From: JBNGOQ01 sp050589645
GTDB lineage: Bacteria > Bacteroidota > Bacteroidia > Flavobacteriales > Flavobacteriaceae
NCBI RefSeq assembly: GCF_050589645.1
Contig: NZ_JBNGOQ010000001.1
Location: 124,001 to 188,000 of the forward strand
Direction: 5' to 3'
Length of the DNA stretch: 64,000 bases
Part shown: positions 9,004 through 16,461 of the stretch, one piece after another
How positions within the stretch are numbered: the stretch's first letter is position 1
How the letters are laid out: the number at the start of each line of letters is the position of its first letter
Translations under genes and position numbers: made by a program
The notes under the pieces: generated by a model
Seen by the model: only the letters and a program-made list of their open reading frames with translations
Told to the model about the DNA's origin: nothing
The model's database searches: none

Positions 9004-9756
9004 ATGTTGAAAATCAAAGACCTACATGCAAGTGTAGAGGACAAGGAAATATTAACGGGCATAAACCTGGAGGTCAATGCCGGTGAGGTGCATGCCATTA
9101 TGGGGCCCAATGGCTCAGGCAAAAGCACTTTGGCCGCCGTCATAGCGGGCAAGGAGGAATTTGAGGTCACCAAGGGACAGGTGTTTCTGGATGGAGAAGA
9201 TCTGGAGGACACGGCCCCTGAGGAACGGGCCCATAAAGGCATTTTTCTTTCCTTTCAGTACCCGGTGGAAATCCCAGGGGTTTCGGTCACCAATTTCATG
9301 AAAACGGCGATCAACGAATCACGCAAAGCCAGGGGCCTGGAGGACATGCCCGCTAATCAGATGTTAAAGCTTATCCGTGAGAAATCGGAACTGTTGGACA
9401 TAGACCGCAGATTCCTGTCGCGTTCCCTGAATGAAGGCTTTTCGGGTGGAGAGAAAAAAAGGAACGAAATCTTTCAATTGGCGATGTTGGAGCCCAAACT
9501 GGCCATTTTGGACGAAACCGATTCCGGTTTGGATATTGATGCCCTTCGTATTGTGGCCAATGGGGTAAACAAACTGAGGAGCAAGGACAACGCCGTAATC
9601 GTGATAACGCACTACCAGCGCCTGTTGGAGTATATTGTTCCCGATTTTGTGCATGTGTTGCACAACGGTAAGATCGTAAAATCCGGGACCAAGGAACTGG
9701 CCCTGGAGTTAGAGGAAAAAGGGTACGATTGGATCAAACAGGAAACGGTGGTGTAA
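9004..9756 (+). CDS. sufC: Fe-S cluster assembly ATPase SufC
   Basis: The ABC-type ATPase of the SufBC2D scaffold complex, soluble and without membrane segments. It has 250 residues. Walker A GPNGSGKS is at about 34-41, followed by the Q-loop region LSFQYPVEIPGVS, the signature FSGGEKKRNEI and Walker B LAILDETDSGLD; the H-loop is VITHYQRLL. It lies between sufB and sufD, as in nearly all Bacteroidota. Confidence 0.97.
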   Translation: MLKIKDLHASVEDKEILTGINLEVNAGEVHAIMGPNGSGKSTLAAVIAGKEEFEVTKGQVFLDGEDLEDTAPEERAHKGIFLSFQYPVEIPGVSVTNFMKTAINESRKARGLEDMPANQMLKLIREKSELLDIDRRFLSRSLNEGFSGGEKKRNEIFQLAMLEPKLAILDETDSGLDIDALRIVANGVNKLRSKDNAVIVITHYQRLLEYIVPDFVHVLHNGKIVKSGTKELALELEEKGYDWIKQETVV

Positions 9757-9854
9757 GGTTTATTTGGTTTCCGGTTATGGCAACGATAACAAAATAAACC
9801 AGTGTGATCCTGAAACGTCAAACAAGGTTTGATAAACAAGAAACTATTAAAAAG

Positions 9855-11171
9855 ATGGATTTAAAAGATAAATTGGTTTCCTCCTTCCTGGCTTTCGAGA
9901 ACAATATTGATGTAGACGATCCCGTGCACGATATTCGATCAGAGGCCTTACGGGTCTTTGAAGGGAAGGGCTTCCCTTCAAAAAAGGACGAAGCTTGGAA
10001 ATACACCTCCCTGAACAGCTTGAAAAAAGTAGATTTTAGCATTTTTCCCAGCGAGGTGGATGCCTTGGAATACAAGGAGGTCAAGAAGTACTTTCTGCAT
10101 GAAATGGATACCTATAAGATCGTTTTTATCGACGGTATCTACAGTTCCTTCCTTTCGGAGACCACACATGACGGGGTAGACGTATGTCTTATGAGTGCGG
10201 CCCTCAACAAGCCAAAATACAGGGCGGTCATTGATGTGTATTTTAACAAAGTAGCCTCCCAGGAGGAATCCCTCACCAATCTGAACACCGCTTTTAGCAA
10301 GGAAGGGGCCTATATTTACATTCCCAAGAACAAGGTAGCTCAAAAACCGATAGAAATATTGCATTTTTCCACCGGTAACGAAGCGGCCCTGCTGTTACAA
10401 CCACGCAGTTTGATCATTGCGGAGGACAATGCCGAGCTTCAGGTGATCGAAAGGCACCAGAGCTTAACGAAGAACGAGGTGTTCACGAATTCAGTGACCG
10501 AGATTTTCGCGGCCAAGGATGCCATCGTGGATTATTACAAGGTGCAGAACGATGTGGCCACGGCCTCCCTGATAGACAACACCTACATTTCACAAAAGGA
10601 CAGTAGCCTGGTAAAAGTGCATACCTTTTCCTTTGGGGGAAAGCTTACCCGTAACAACCTCAATTTTTACCAAAACGGGGAACGTATAGATTCTACCATG
10701 AAAGGGGTCACCATTCTTGGGGAGAGGCAGCATGTAGACCATCATACCTTGGTACATCACAAAGAACCCAACTGTGAAAGCCATCAGGATTACAAGGGGA
10801 TCTACGGTGAAAAGTCCACCGGGGTCTTCAACGGAAAGATCATTGTGGACAAGATCGCGCAAAAGACCAATGCCTTTCAGCAGAACAACAATATTTTGGT
10901 GAGCGACAAGGCTACCATCAATACAAAACCCCAACTGGAGATATTTGCAGACGATGTAAAATGCTCCCATGGCTGTACCATTGGTCAATTGGATGAGGAA
11001 GCATTGTTCTATTTGCAGTCCAGGGGAATTCCAAAGAAAGAAGCCAGGGCACTGCTCATGTACGCTTTTGCCAATAATGTGTTGGAGAGTGTTCGCATTC
11101 CGGAACTTAAGAGAAGAATCAATAAATTGATCGCCAATAAACTAGGGGTCAACCTGGGATTCGATCTGTAA
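9855..11171 (+). CDS. sufD: Fe-S cluster assembly protein SufD
   Basis: Partner of SufB in the SufBC2D scaffold; needed for iron acquisition by the complex. The protein is 438 residues from the ATG at 9855 (MDLKDKLVSSFLAFENN). An in-frame start 51 bases earlier would add a basic, non-conserved tail and is rejected. The C-terminal core SHGCTIGQLDEEALFYLQSR and the C-terminal alpha-helical tail ALLMYAFANNVLESV are characteristic. It is followed 34 bp later by sufS. Confidence 0.96.
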   Translation: MDLKDKLVSSFLAFENNIDVDDPVHDIRSEALRVFEGKGFPSKKDEAWKYTSLNSLKKVDFSIFPSEVDALEYKEVKKYFLHEMDTYKIVFIDGIYSSFLSETTHDGVDVCLMSAALNKPKYRAVIDVYFNKVASQEESLTNLNTAFSKEGAYIYIPKNKVAQKPIEILHFSTGNEAALLLQPRSLIIAEDNAELQVIERHQSLTKNEVFTNSVTEIFAAKDAIVDYYKVQNDVATASLIDNTYISQKDSSLVKVHTFSFGGKLTRNNLNFYQNGERIDSTMKGVTILGERQHVDHHTLVHHKEPNCESHQDYKGIYGEKSTGVFNGKIIVDKIAQKTNAFQQNNNILVSDKATINTKPQLEIFADDVKCSHGCTIGQLDEEALFYLQSRGIPKKEARALLMYAFANNVLESVRIPELKRRINKLIANKLGVNLGFDL

Positions 11172-11205
11172 AATCATAAGTAAGGCCATTGGGATCACGC
11201 AAAGT

Positions 11206-12432
11206 ATGATACAAACTGCATTGGATATACAGACCATTCGCAAAGATTTCCCCATCCTAAACAGGAAGGTCAATGGAAATCCGTTAGTGTACCTGGACAA
11301 CGCCGCTACCTCACAGACGCCGCAGCAGGTCATTGATGTGATCGTGGATTACTACAGCAGCTACAATGCCAATATCCATAGGGGCGTGCACGCACTGTCA
11401 CAGGAGGCTACGGATGCCTATGAGAACGCACGGCACAAAATCCAAACGCATTTCAATATAGCAAAGCCCCAGGAAGTTATCCTTAGCTCAGGGACCACCC
11501 ATAGTATTAATCTGGTCGCCAACGGATTTTCCTCACTTTTGAAAAAGGGGGATGAGGTATTGGTCTCGGCCATGGAACATCATTCCAATATTGTTCCCTG
11601 GCAAATGCTGTGCGAACGTACTGGGGCCGTCCTAAAGGTCATCCCCATGAGCTTGGAGGGGGAATTGCTAATGGACGAATACCGAGCTTTGCTCTCTCCG
11701 CGCACAAAACTGGTATTTTGCAACCATGTTTCCAATGCCTTGGGGACCATCAACCCCATTCAAGAAATTATAGACGAGGCCCATAAGGTGGGCGCGGCGG
11801 TCGTTATAGATGGTGCCCAGGCAGCACCGCACATCAAGGCCGACATGCAACAATTGGACGTGGATTTTTACACCGTTTCCGCGCATAAACTTTGTGGTCC
11901 CACGGGTGTGGGCATGCTTTATGGCAAAGAGGAATGGCTTACCAAATTACCACCCTACCAAGGGGGCGGGGAAATGATCGCCGAGGTAACTTTTGAAAAG
12001 ACCACCTATGCGGACCTACCACATAAGTTTGAGGCAGGCACCCCCAATATATGTGGCGGAATCGCTTTTGGCGCAGCCTTGGACTATCTAAACGCCATAG
12101 GAATGGAAAGCATAGCCCAATACGAGCATGAACTGTTGACCTATGCCACGCAACAACTTTTAAATATCGAGGGGTTAAAGATTTACGGTACGGCAAAGGA
12201 AAAGACTTCCGTGATTTCCTTTAATATCGAAGGGATTCACCCCTACGACATTGGCACGATCCTGGACAAACTGGGTATAGCCGTACGAACGGGACACCAC
12301 TGCGCCCAACCGGTTATGGATTTCTTTGGGATACCCGGAACGGTAAGGGCCAGTTTTAGCTTTTATAATACCAAGGAAGAAGTAGATCTGCTGGTCAAGG
12401 CCGTGGAGCGCGCCCGGTCGATGTTACTTTAA
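11206..12432 (+). CDS. sufS: Cysteine desulfurase SufS (class V aminotransferase fold)
   Basis: A PLP enzyme that takes sulfur from cysteine as an enzyme persulfide for Fe-S assembly. It has 408 residues. The PLP lysine is K228 in VSAHKLCGPTG and the persulfide cysteine is C366 in RTGHHCAQPVMDFFG, the short active-site loop of group II desulfurases that work with SufE. SufE follows 49 bp downstream, behind a probable internal promoter. Confidence 0.97.
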   Translation: MIQTALDIQTIRKDFPILNRKVNGNPLVYLDNAATSQTPQQVIDVIVDYYSSYNANIHRGVHALSQEATDAYENARHKIQTHFNIAKPQEVILSSGTTHSINLVANGFSSLLKKGDEVLVSAMEHHSNIVPWQMLCERTGAVLKVIPMSLEGELLMDEYRALLSPRTKLVFCNHVSNALGTINPIQEIIDEAHKVGAAVVIDGAQAAPHIKADMQQLDVDFYTVSAHKLCGPTGVGMLYGKEEWLTKLPPYQGGGEMIAEVTFEKTTYADLPHKFEAGTPNICGGIAFGAALDYLNAIGMESIAQYEHELLTYATQQLLNIEGLKIYGTAKEKTSVISFNIEGIHPYDIGTILDKLGIAVRTGHHCAQPVMDFFGIPGTVRASFSFYNTKEEVDLLVKAVERARSMLL

Positions 12433-12436
12433 ATTG

Positions 12437-12467
12437 TTGAATAGCTAAGGGACTTGTCGTACTTTTG
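12437..12467 (+). promoter_or_regulatory. Internal promoter before sufE
   Basis: TTG at 12437-12439 and TACTTTTG at 12460-12467 are separated by 20 bases. Both elements and the spacing fit the Bacteroidota sigma-ABfr promoter (TTG - about 20 - TANNTTTG). It lies in the 49-bp sufS-sufE gap and ends 14 bases before the sufE ATG, so sufE, sufT and perhaps DUF2480 could be transcribed apart from the upstream suf genes. Confidence 0.6.
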
Positions 12468-12481
12468 CGCAAATAGAACCA

Positions 12482-12904
12482 ATGACCATAAACGAGATAC
12501 AAGAGGAAATAGTAGAGGAGTTTTCGATGTTCGATGATTGGATGCAGCGCTACGAGTATATGATAGAGCTCGGAAAGTCCTTGCCCCTGATCGAAACACA
12601 ATATAAAACCGATGATAACATCATCAAGGGCTGTCAGAGCAAGGTGTGGGTCCATGCGGAGTTGGAGAACGATAAACTGGTTTTTACCGCCGATAGCGAT
12701 GCGATCATTACCAAGGGCATTATTGCCATCCTGATACGGACCTTTAGCCATCAGAGTCCCAAGGACATCATTGAGGCGGATACTGGATTTATTGATGAAA
12801 TTGGACTTAAGGAACATTTATCGCCTACCAGGGCCAATGGCCTGGTGAGCATGATAAAGCAGTTAAAATTGTATGCCATTGCCTACCAGACCCAGTTGAA
12901 TTGA
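12482..12904 (+). CDS. sufE: SufE family sulfur acceptor
   Basis: Accepts persulfide sulfur from SufS and passes it to SufB. It has 140 residues, the usual size. The acceptor is C51 in IIKGCQSKVWV. It follows sufS with its own likely promoter and precedes sufT by 36 bp. Confidence 0.95.
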   Translation: MTINEIQEEIVEEFSMFDDWMQRYEYMIELGKSLPLIETQYKTDDNIIKGCQSKVWVHAELENDKLVFTADSDAIITKGIIAILIRTFSHQSPKDIIEADTGFIDEIGLKEHLSPTRANGLVSMIKQLKLYAIAYQTQLN

Positions 12905-12940
12905 ACAGGGGCCGGAGGGAAAGGGCTTAAAGAAAGACCT

Positions 12941-13267
12941 ATGAGCGAAACAGTGATAAACACCCAGGAACTGGGAGAAAAGATAGTCAATGTACTCAAG
13001 ACCATTTACGACCCGGAAATACCGGTAGACATTTATGAGCTTGGGTTGATTTACGACGTTTTTGTCAATGAGGACAACGATGTAAAGATATTGATGACAT
13101 TGACCTCGCCCAATTGCCCCGTGGCCGAAACCTTGCCCGTTGAGGTGGAGGAAAAAGTAAAATCCATCAATGCTGTAAAGGACGCTGAGGTAGAAATAAC
13201 ATTCGACCCACCTTGGACGCAGGATTTGATGAGTGAAGAGGCCAAGTTGGAGCTGGGCATGCTGTGA
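12941..13267 (+). CDS. sufT: SUF-associated DUF59/MIP18 protein (SufT type)
   Basis: A 108-residue DUF59 (MIP18 family) protein that helps Fe-S cluster maturation or transfer in the cytosol. The family core is visible: TIYDPEIPVDIYELGLIYDV, then LTSPNCPVAETLPVEVE with the conserved Cys, then VEITFDPPWTQDLMSEEAKL near the C-terminus. It closes the suf gene run. The DNA immediately downstream is a heptamer array and decayed gene remnants rather than a normal intergenic spacer. Confidence 0.93.
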   Translation: MSETVINTQELGEKIVNVLKTIYDPEIPVDIYELGLIYDVFVNEDNDVKILMTLTSPNCPVAETLPVEVEEKVKSINAVKDAEVEITFDPPWTQDLMSEEAKLELGML

Positions 13268-13279
13268 AGTAGATATAAG

Positions 13280-13307
13280 AAGTCAGAAGTCGGAAGTCAG
13301 ATGTCAG
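13280..13307. repeat. Heptamer array, left flank of remnant locus
   Basis: Four consecutive 7-mers read AAGTCAG, AAGTCGG, AAGTCAG, ATGTCAG. Reverse complemented and rotated they match the heptamers of the right-hand array (13512-13553), so the two arrays face each other across the remnants. Confidence 0.8.
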
Positions 13308-13311
13308 AGCA

Positions 13312-13404
13312 AAGGGATTCAGGGAGTTGTTCGACTTATGCAAGGGAGTTTCGAAAGCCATTTATGGATTAATCAAACATTTAGAAACAAAATCTGACAA
13401 CTGA
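13312..13404 (+). pseudogene. Remnant 1: C-terminal tail of a small helical gene (S23 four-helix-bundle-like)
   Basis: An open frame without start ends at a TGA (13402) and reads KGFRELFDLCKGVSKAIYGL followed by IKHLETKSDN. The pattern 'F-EL--LC--VSK---GLIKHLKTKSD' recurs 120 bp downstream with several silent changes, which suggests former coding. It resembles the last helix of S23/TIGR02436 four-helix-bundle proteins, but the match is by eye and the rest of the gene is gone. Confidence 0.45.
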
Positions 13405-13431
13405 TAATTGATGTCAAAGGTAAGAAGTAAG

Positions 13432-13524
13432 AAAGGATTTGAGGAGTTGTTCCACCTGTGCGAGGGAGTTTCGAAAACTGCTTTTGGATTGATTAAACAT
13501 TTAAAAACAAAATCTGATATCTGA
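13432..13524 (+). pseudogene. Remnant 2: tandem copy of the same tail
   Basis: Aligned base for base with remnant 1 at an offset of exactly 120 bp: 63 of 77 positions match between 13321-13397 and 13441-13517. It reads KGFEELFHLCEGVSKTAFGL then IKHLKTKSDI and stops. Differences include silent ones (TTA/CTG, TTA/TTG, ATC/ATT). It could reflect a local duplication or two successive insertions at one site. Confidence 0.45.
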
Positions 13525-13553
13525 CAACTGAAATCTGAAATCCGATGTCTGAC
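13512..13553. repeat. Heptamer array running into the DUF2480 start codon
   Basis: Six consecutive 7-mers: ATCTGAT, ATCTGAC, AACTGAA, ATCTGAA, ATCCGAT, GTCTGAC. The ATG of the next gene (13545) spans the boundary of the fifth and sixth units, so its first codons (Met-Ser-Asp) are encoded by array sequence. Confidence 0.8.
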
Positions 13554-14060
13554 AAATCCGAACCTATTGTAAATAGAGTGGCCCAGAGCAAGCTGGTCAC
13601 CTTCGACCTGGAAGACCATTATCCCAAGGGGGAGCGGGTGCTTTTGGACATCAAGGACTGGCTCTATGAAGGGATTATCCTTAGGGAAAAGGAATTTCGG
13701 GCTTTCGTTGCCGAGCATGACTGGAAACAATACCGGGATGCCTATGTTGCCCTGCACTGTTCTACCGATGCCATCATCCCCGGATGGGCCTATATGCTTA
13801 TCGCCACGCAATTGGAACCTTTCGCCAAAAAGACGGTCATAGGGGACCTGGAACAACTGGAGACCACCATTTACCAATCGATTATTGCTCAGCTCGATGT
13901 GTCCGAATACAAGGACAGGCCCGTCATTATCAAAGGCTGTACCAACAAGCCGGTACCTCCCAATGCCTACCTCTGGATTACCTCAAAGATACAGTCGGTC
14001 GCCAAAAGCGTGATGTATGGCGAAGCCTGCTCTTCCGTCCCCTTATACAAGAGAAAATAG
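13545..14060 (+). CDS. DUF2480 family protein
   Basis: A 171-residue soluble protein found almost only in Bacteroidota. The recognisable core is SKLVTFDLEDHYPKGERVLL, IKDWLYEGIILREKEFR, ALHCSTDAIIPGWAYMLIAT and the C-terminal VIIKGCTNKPVPPNAYLW with GEACSSVPLYKRK. Conserved cysteines in CSTDAI, KGC and EACS suggest metal or Fe-S relevance, and it commonly follows suf genes, but no biochemical role is known to me. Its N-terminal codons overlap the heptamer array, so the extreme N-terminus may be altered from the ancestral gene. Confidence 0.9.
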   Translation: MSDKSEPIVNRVAQSKLVTFDLEDHYPKGERVLLDIKDWLYEGIILREKEFRAFVAEHDWKQYRDAYVALHCSTDAIIPGWAYMLIATQLEPFAKKTVIGDLEQLETTIYQSIIAQLDVSEYKDRPVIIKGCTNKPVPPNAYLWITSKIQSVAKSVMYGEACSSVPLYKRK

Positions 14061-14129
14061 GGGTTACCGGAGCATTTTTTGATTACAATTCTTACCTTTG
14101 GGTGCGATAAAACACTAAACATTAACACG

Positions 14130-15062
14130 ATGAAAAAATTAGCTATGGTGCTCGCCTTGGTATGCGCGGGCATGACCTCCGGTTTTGCCCAGACCGAAGA
14201 AGAACTAAAGGCCCAAATGGGCCCTAAAAAAGATTCCATTGCCGCTATCCAAGGCAGGGTAGATGCCATACAGGCCAAGATCGATGCCTTGCCCGGATGG
14301 AAGTTTGGTGCCTTTGGCACGATAGGCGGAAGTATTTCAGGTTTCAACAATTGGTTCTCCCAGGGTACCCCGAACAACTCGGCCGGGAACATTGGATTTA
14401 CGGTGAACGGTTTTGCCAATTTGAAGGAGGAGAAGTTCTTTTGGAGAAATGCGGCAAATGTGAACCTGCAATGGGTAAAATTTGACGATGAGGACGATCC
14501 TACCGATGATGACAGCTTTAAGGAAGCCACCGATGTCTTTAATATTTCCTCCCTCTACGGATGGAAACTGAGCGAAAAGTTTGCCATTTCCGCTCTGGCG
14601 GAATACCGAACCACGATTTTGGACAATTTTAATGACCCCGGCTATTTGGACGTGGGCGTGGGGGGCACTTGGACCCCGATTCCCGATCTGGTGGTGGTCA
14701 TCCATCCCTTAAACTACAATTTTGTGTTCAGTAACGAGGACGCCATCTTTGAATCCTCTACCGGGGCCAAGGTGGTGGCGGACTATACCAAAAAACTGGG
14801 AAAAGTAAACCTTAAATCGAACCTTTCGCTCTTCCAGAGTTACGAAAGTGCCGATCTCTCTAACTGGACCTGGATCAATTCCTTGGGTTATACGCTGTTC
14901 GGCAAGATCGGTGTAGGTTTCGAGTTTGGCCTTAGGAGCAACAAACAGGAAGCGCTGAACTTTGCCTTGAACGGCCCAAACCCGGATCCGACAGCCACTT
15001 TTGACAATATAGACAATGATTTACAGAGCTATTGGCTGCTGGGCCTTAATTATGCGTTCTAA
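14130..15062 (+). CDS. DUF3078 outer-membrane protein
   Basis: A 310-residue secreted protein: signal peptide MKKLAMVLALVCAGMTSGFA with cleavage before QTEEE, a short amphipathic helix (about 22-50, EELKAQMGPKKDSIAAIQGR) that may form a coiled coil, then alternating beta strands ending in aromatic residues (GLNYAF-stop), as in outer-membrane beta-barrels. Motifs GGSISGFNNWFSQGTPNNSA and FWRNAANVNLQWVKFDD fit DUF3078. ATG 14130 is chosen because it starts the signal peptide; an upstream extension lacks one. Function unknown. Confidence 0.85.
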   Translation: MKKLAMVLALVCAGMTSGFAQTEEELKAQMGPKKDSIAAIQGRVDAIQAKIDALPGWKFGAFGTIGGSISGFNNWFSQGTPNNSAGNIGFTVNGFANLKEEKFFWRNAANVNLQWVKFDDEDDPTDDDSFKEATDVFNISSLYGWKLSEKFAISALAEYRTTILDNFNDPGYLDVGVGGTWTPIPDLVVVIHPLNYNFVFSNEDAIFESSTGAKVVADYTKKLGKVNLKSNLSLFQSYESADLSNWTWINSLGYTLFGKIGVGFEFGLRSNKQEALNFALNGPNPDPTATFDNIDNDLQSYWLLGLNYAF

Positions 15063-15128
15063 ATAATGTGAGTTCGATGCAGAAAATGCTGTGTCAAATT
15101 CAATATCAAGAAATCAGTTCTTTTGGTC

Positions 15129-15231
15129 AGGTTGAGCGCCCGCCTTCCGAAGTACCGTACGGAGGGCAGGCAGTCGAAACCTAATTGAAATGAGATTATT
15201 AAAATACCTTTCGACTGCGCTCAAGGTGACA
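15129..15231. repeat. REP-like palindromic repeat
   Basis: Nested imperfect inverted repeats. GCCCGCCTTCCG (15138-15149) faces CGGAGGGCAGGC (15160-15171); CAGTCGAAA (15171-15179) faces TTTCGACTG (15209-15217); TTGAGCGC (15132-15139) faces GCGCTCAA (15217-15224). From memory, the segment with TCGACTGCGCTCAAGGTGAC belongs to a repeat scattered through flavobacterial intergenic regions. No coding potential. Confidence 0.6.
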
Positions 15232-15332
15232 AATGCCAATTTTATTGACAAAACTGCACTTGAAACGGAATGACCTTGATTGAACTCACATTAAACAGGG
15301 ATTCACTTCCTGCTAGTCATCCTAAAAAAAGC

Positions 15333-15360
15333 CCCCGACAGCAATGCCGGGGTTTTTTTA
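15333..15360. terminator. Bidirectional rho-independent terminator
   Basis: The stem CCCCG/CGGGG (15333-15337, 15348-15352) is flanked by a run of seven A on the left and seven T on the right, so it can act on both strands. Its 20 bases are the exact reverse complement of 20806-20825, so matching terminators in inverted orientation bracket the AraC-SusC-SusD block. Confidence 0.75.
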
Positions 15361-15443
15361 TTGAAATGAAGCCATACCCCAAAGCTGCAACCTTGGATTT
15401 GCAGTTATGGACGTTAAACTTCTTCGGCAATCTTTCTTTTTTA

Positions 15444-15471
15444 GTTAAGGTTTATAAGAATTAACAGCTTG
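15444..15471. promoter_or_regulatory. Operator-like element, copy 1 (upstream of araC-type gene)
   Basis: GTTAA (15444-15448), 12 bases, then TTAAC (15461-15465) form an inverted repeat inside a 28-bp block. The block recurs with 24 of 28 identical bases at 16249-16276, upstream of susC. A natural candidate for the binding site of the AraC protein encoded between the two copies. Confidence 0.5.
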
Positions 15472-15563
15472 TCTAGGTGCATTTGCCGTACTTTGTCCTA
15501 TCATTGTAATGGAAGTACAGGGAAAATTAGCGCAGCCTACCTAAGCTGTTTTCAATTTTCCGG

Positions 15564-15578
15564 TTTTTCGATGAATAA
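15564..15578 (-). promoter_or_regulatory. TTCATCGAA-type motif
   Basis: On the minus strand the bases read TTATTCATCGAAAAA, close to the motif at 2749 and 42503. Single copy; function inferred only from recurrence. Confidence 0.3.
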
Positions 15579-15731
15579 CTTTTCTCCCTTCCGCTCCCAA
15601 AAATAAATAAAGTTTAATCTACCTCCATGTCGGGGAAGAGGCGTTTGTTTTTTAGCAATGGGCAAGAAAATGACACATAGGCCCATGCCGTATTTCAAGC
15701 GCATGAATGCAAATGGATCATCGCAGCGGAT

Positions 15732-16217
15732 ATGATTTTCTTGACGCTTACCTTGGGGTTGTTGGCGGGTTATGTCGCCTTTTCACTGGCAGCTAGTTTC
15801 CGTAACCGGAGGGCCGGAAAGGTGGTCTTACGGGAGAAATATGGGAAAACCGGGCTTTCCAAGGAGTTTTCCATGGAACTGAAGACGAAACTCGTTTCCC
15901 TGATGGAACATGACAAGCCGTATTTGGATGCCAATATCCGCCTGGATACCATAGCCCATTTGTTGGACGTGTCCAGACACCACGCCTCCCAGATCATTAA
16001 CGAACATTTTTCACTTCACTTTTTTGATTTTATCAATATGTATAGGGTCCGGGAAGCTGCCCAGCTGCTCAGCACCACCAGGAAAAGGGACTCCATCGCC
16101 GATATCGCCTATCAATGCGGGTTCAACAACAGAATTTCGTTCTATAAGGCCTTTAAGAAAATAAGGGGCGTTTCCCCTTCGGCGTTCAGGGAAAACTACC
16201 TGACGAAGGACCAGTAG
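15732..16217 (+). CDS. AraC-family regulator with one membrane segment (short form)
   Basis: 161 residues. Residues 1-22 (MIFLTLTLGLLAGYVAFSLA) form one hydrophobic segment. The linker 23-65 is basic, and 66-161 is an AraC DNA-binding domain with two helix-turn-helix motifs (LDTIAHLLDVSRHHASQIIN and SIADIAYQCGFNNRISFYKA) and the signature FKKIRGVSPSAFRENY. Related flavobacterial proteins have several membrane segments before this domain, so this may be an N-terminally truncated copy. The same 28-bp element lies upstream of it and upstream of susC, which suggests autoregulation and control of susCD. Confidence 0.8.
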   Translation: MIFLTLTLGLLAGYVAFSLAASFRNRRAGKVVLREKYGKTGLSKEFSMELKTKLVSLMEHDKPYLDANIRLDTIAHLLDVSRHHASQIINEHFSLHFFDFINMYRVREAAQLLSTTRKRDSIADIAYQCGFNNRISFYKAFKKIRGVSPSAFRENYLTKDQ

Positions 16218-16248
16218 GTTAATTGCTATCGGCACTTTTTTTTGACCG

Positions 16249-16276
16249 GTTAAGGTTTGTAAGCGTTAACAGCCTG
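16249..16276. promoter_or_regulatory. Operator-like element, copy 2 (upstream of susC)
   Basis: GTTAA (16249-16253), 12 bases, TTAAC (16266-16270), matching copy 1 (15444) at 24 of 28 positions. It lies 186 bases before the susC ATG, upstream of a possible promoter TATTTTTTG at 16382-16390. Confidence 0.5.
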
Positions 16277-16461
16277 CGTGGATTCATTTACTTCTTTTAC
16301 CCCACAATTATAAAGGCAAGGTAGCGAGAGGAAGGGTCAAATTTACGTATCAGGATGAGCTTTTGTTCTCGTTGATTGAAGTATTTTTTGAGTTAGCACG
16401 AATTTCTCTCCTGCCTGCCTTTTCCAATTGTACGGACTAATTCTTAATTAAAACTCAAAGT

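Larger units (their letters stand above)
15361..15731. other. Non-coding region upstream of the AraC gene
   Basis: No convincing gene is seen in these 371 bases. They hold one copy of a 28-bp operator-like element (15444-15471), one TTCATCGAA-type motif on the minus strand (15564-15578) and the 5' region of the AraC gene. In the AraC frame an open stretch extends back to a TAG at 15678-15680 and encodes no recognisable domain. Confidence 0.5.

Noticed and set aside
9804..9854. N-terminal extension of sufD from an upstream in-frame start
   Set aside because: The extra 17 residues are basic and not like SufD N-termini; ATG 9855 gives the family start.
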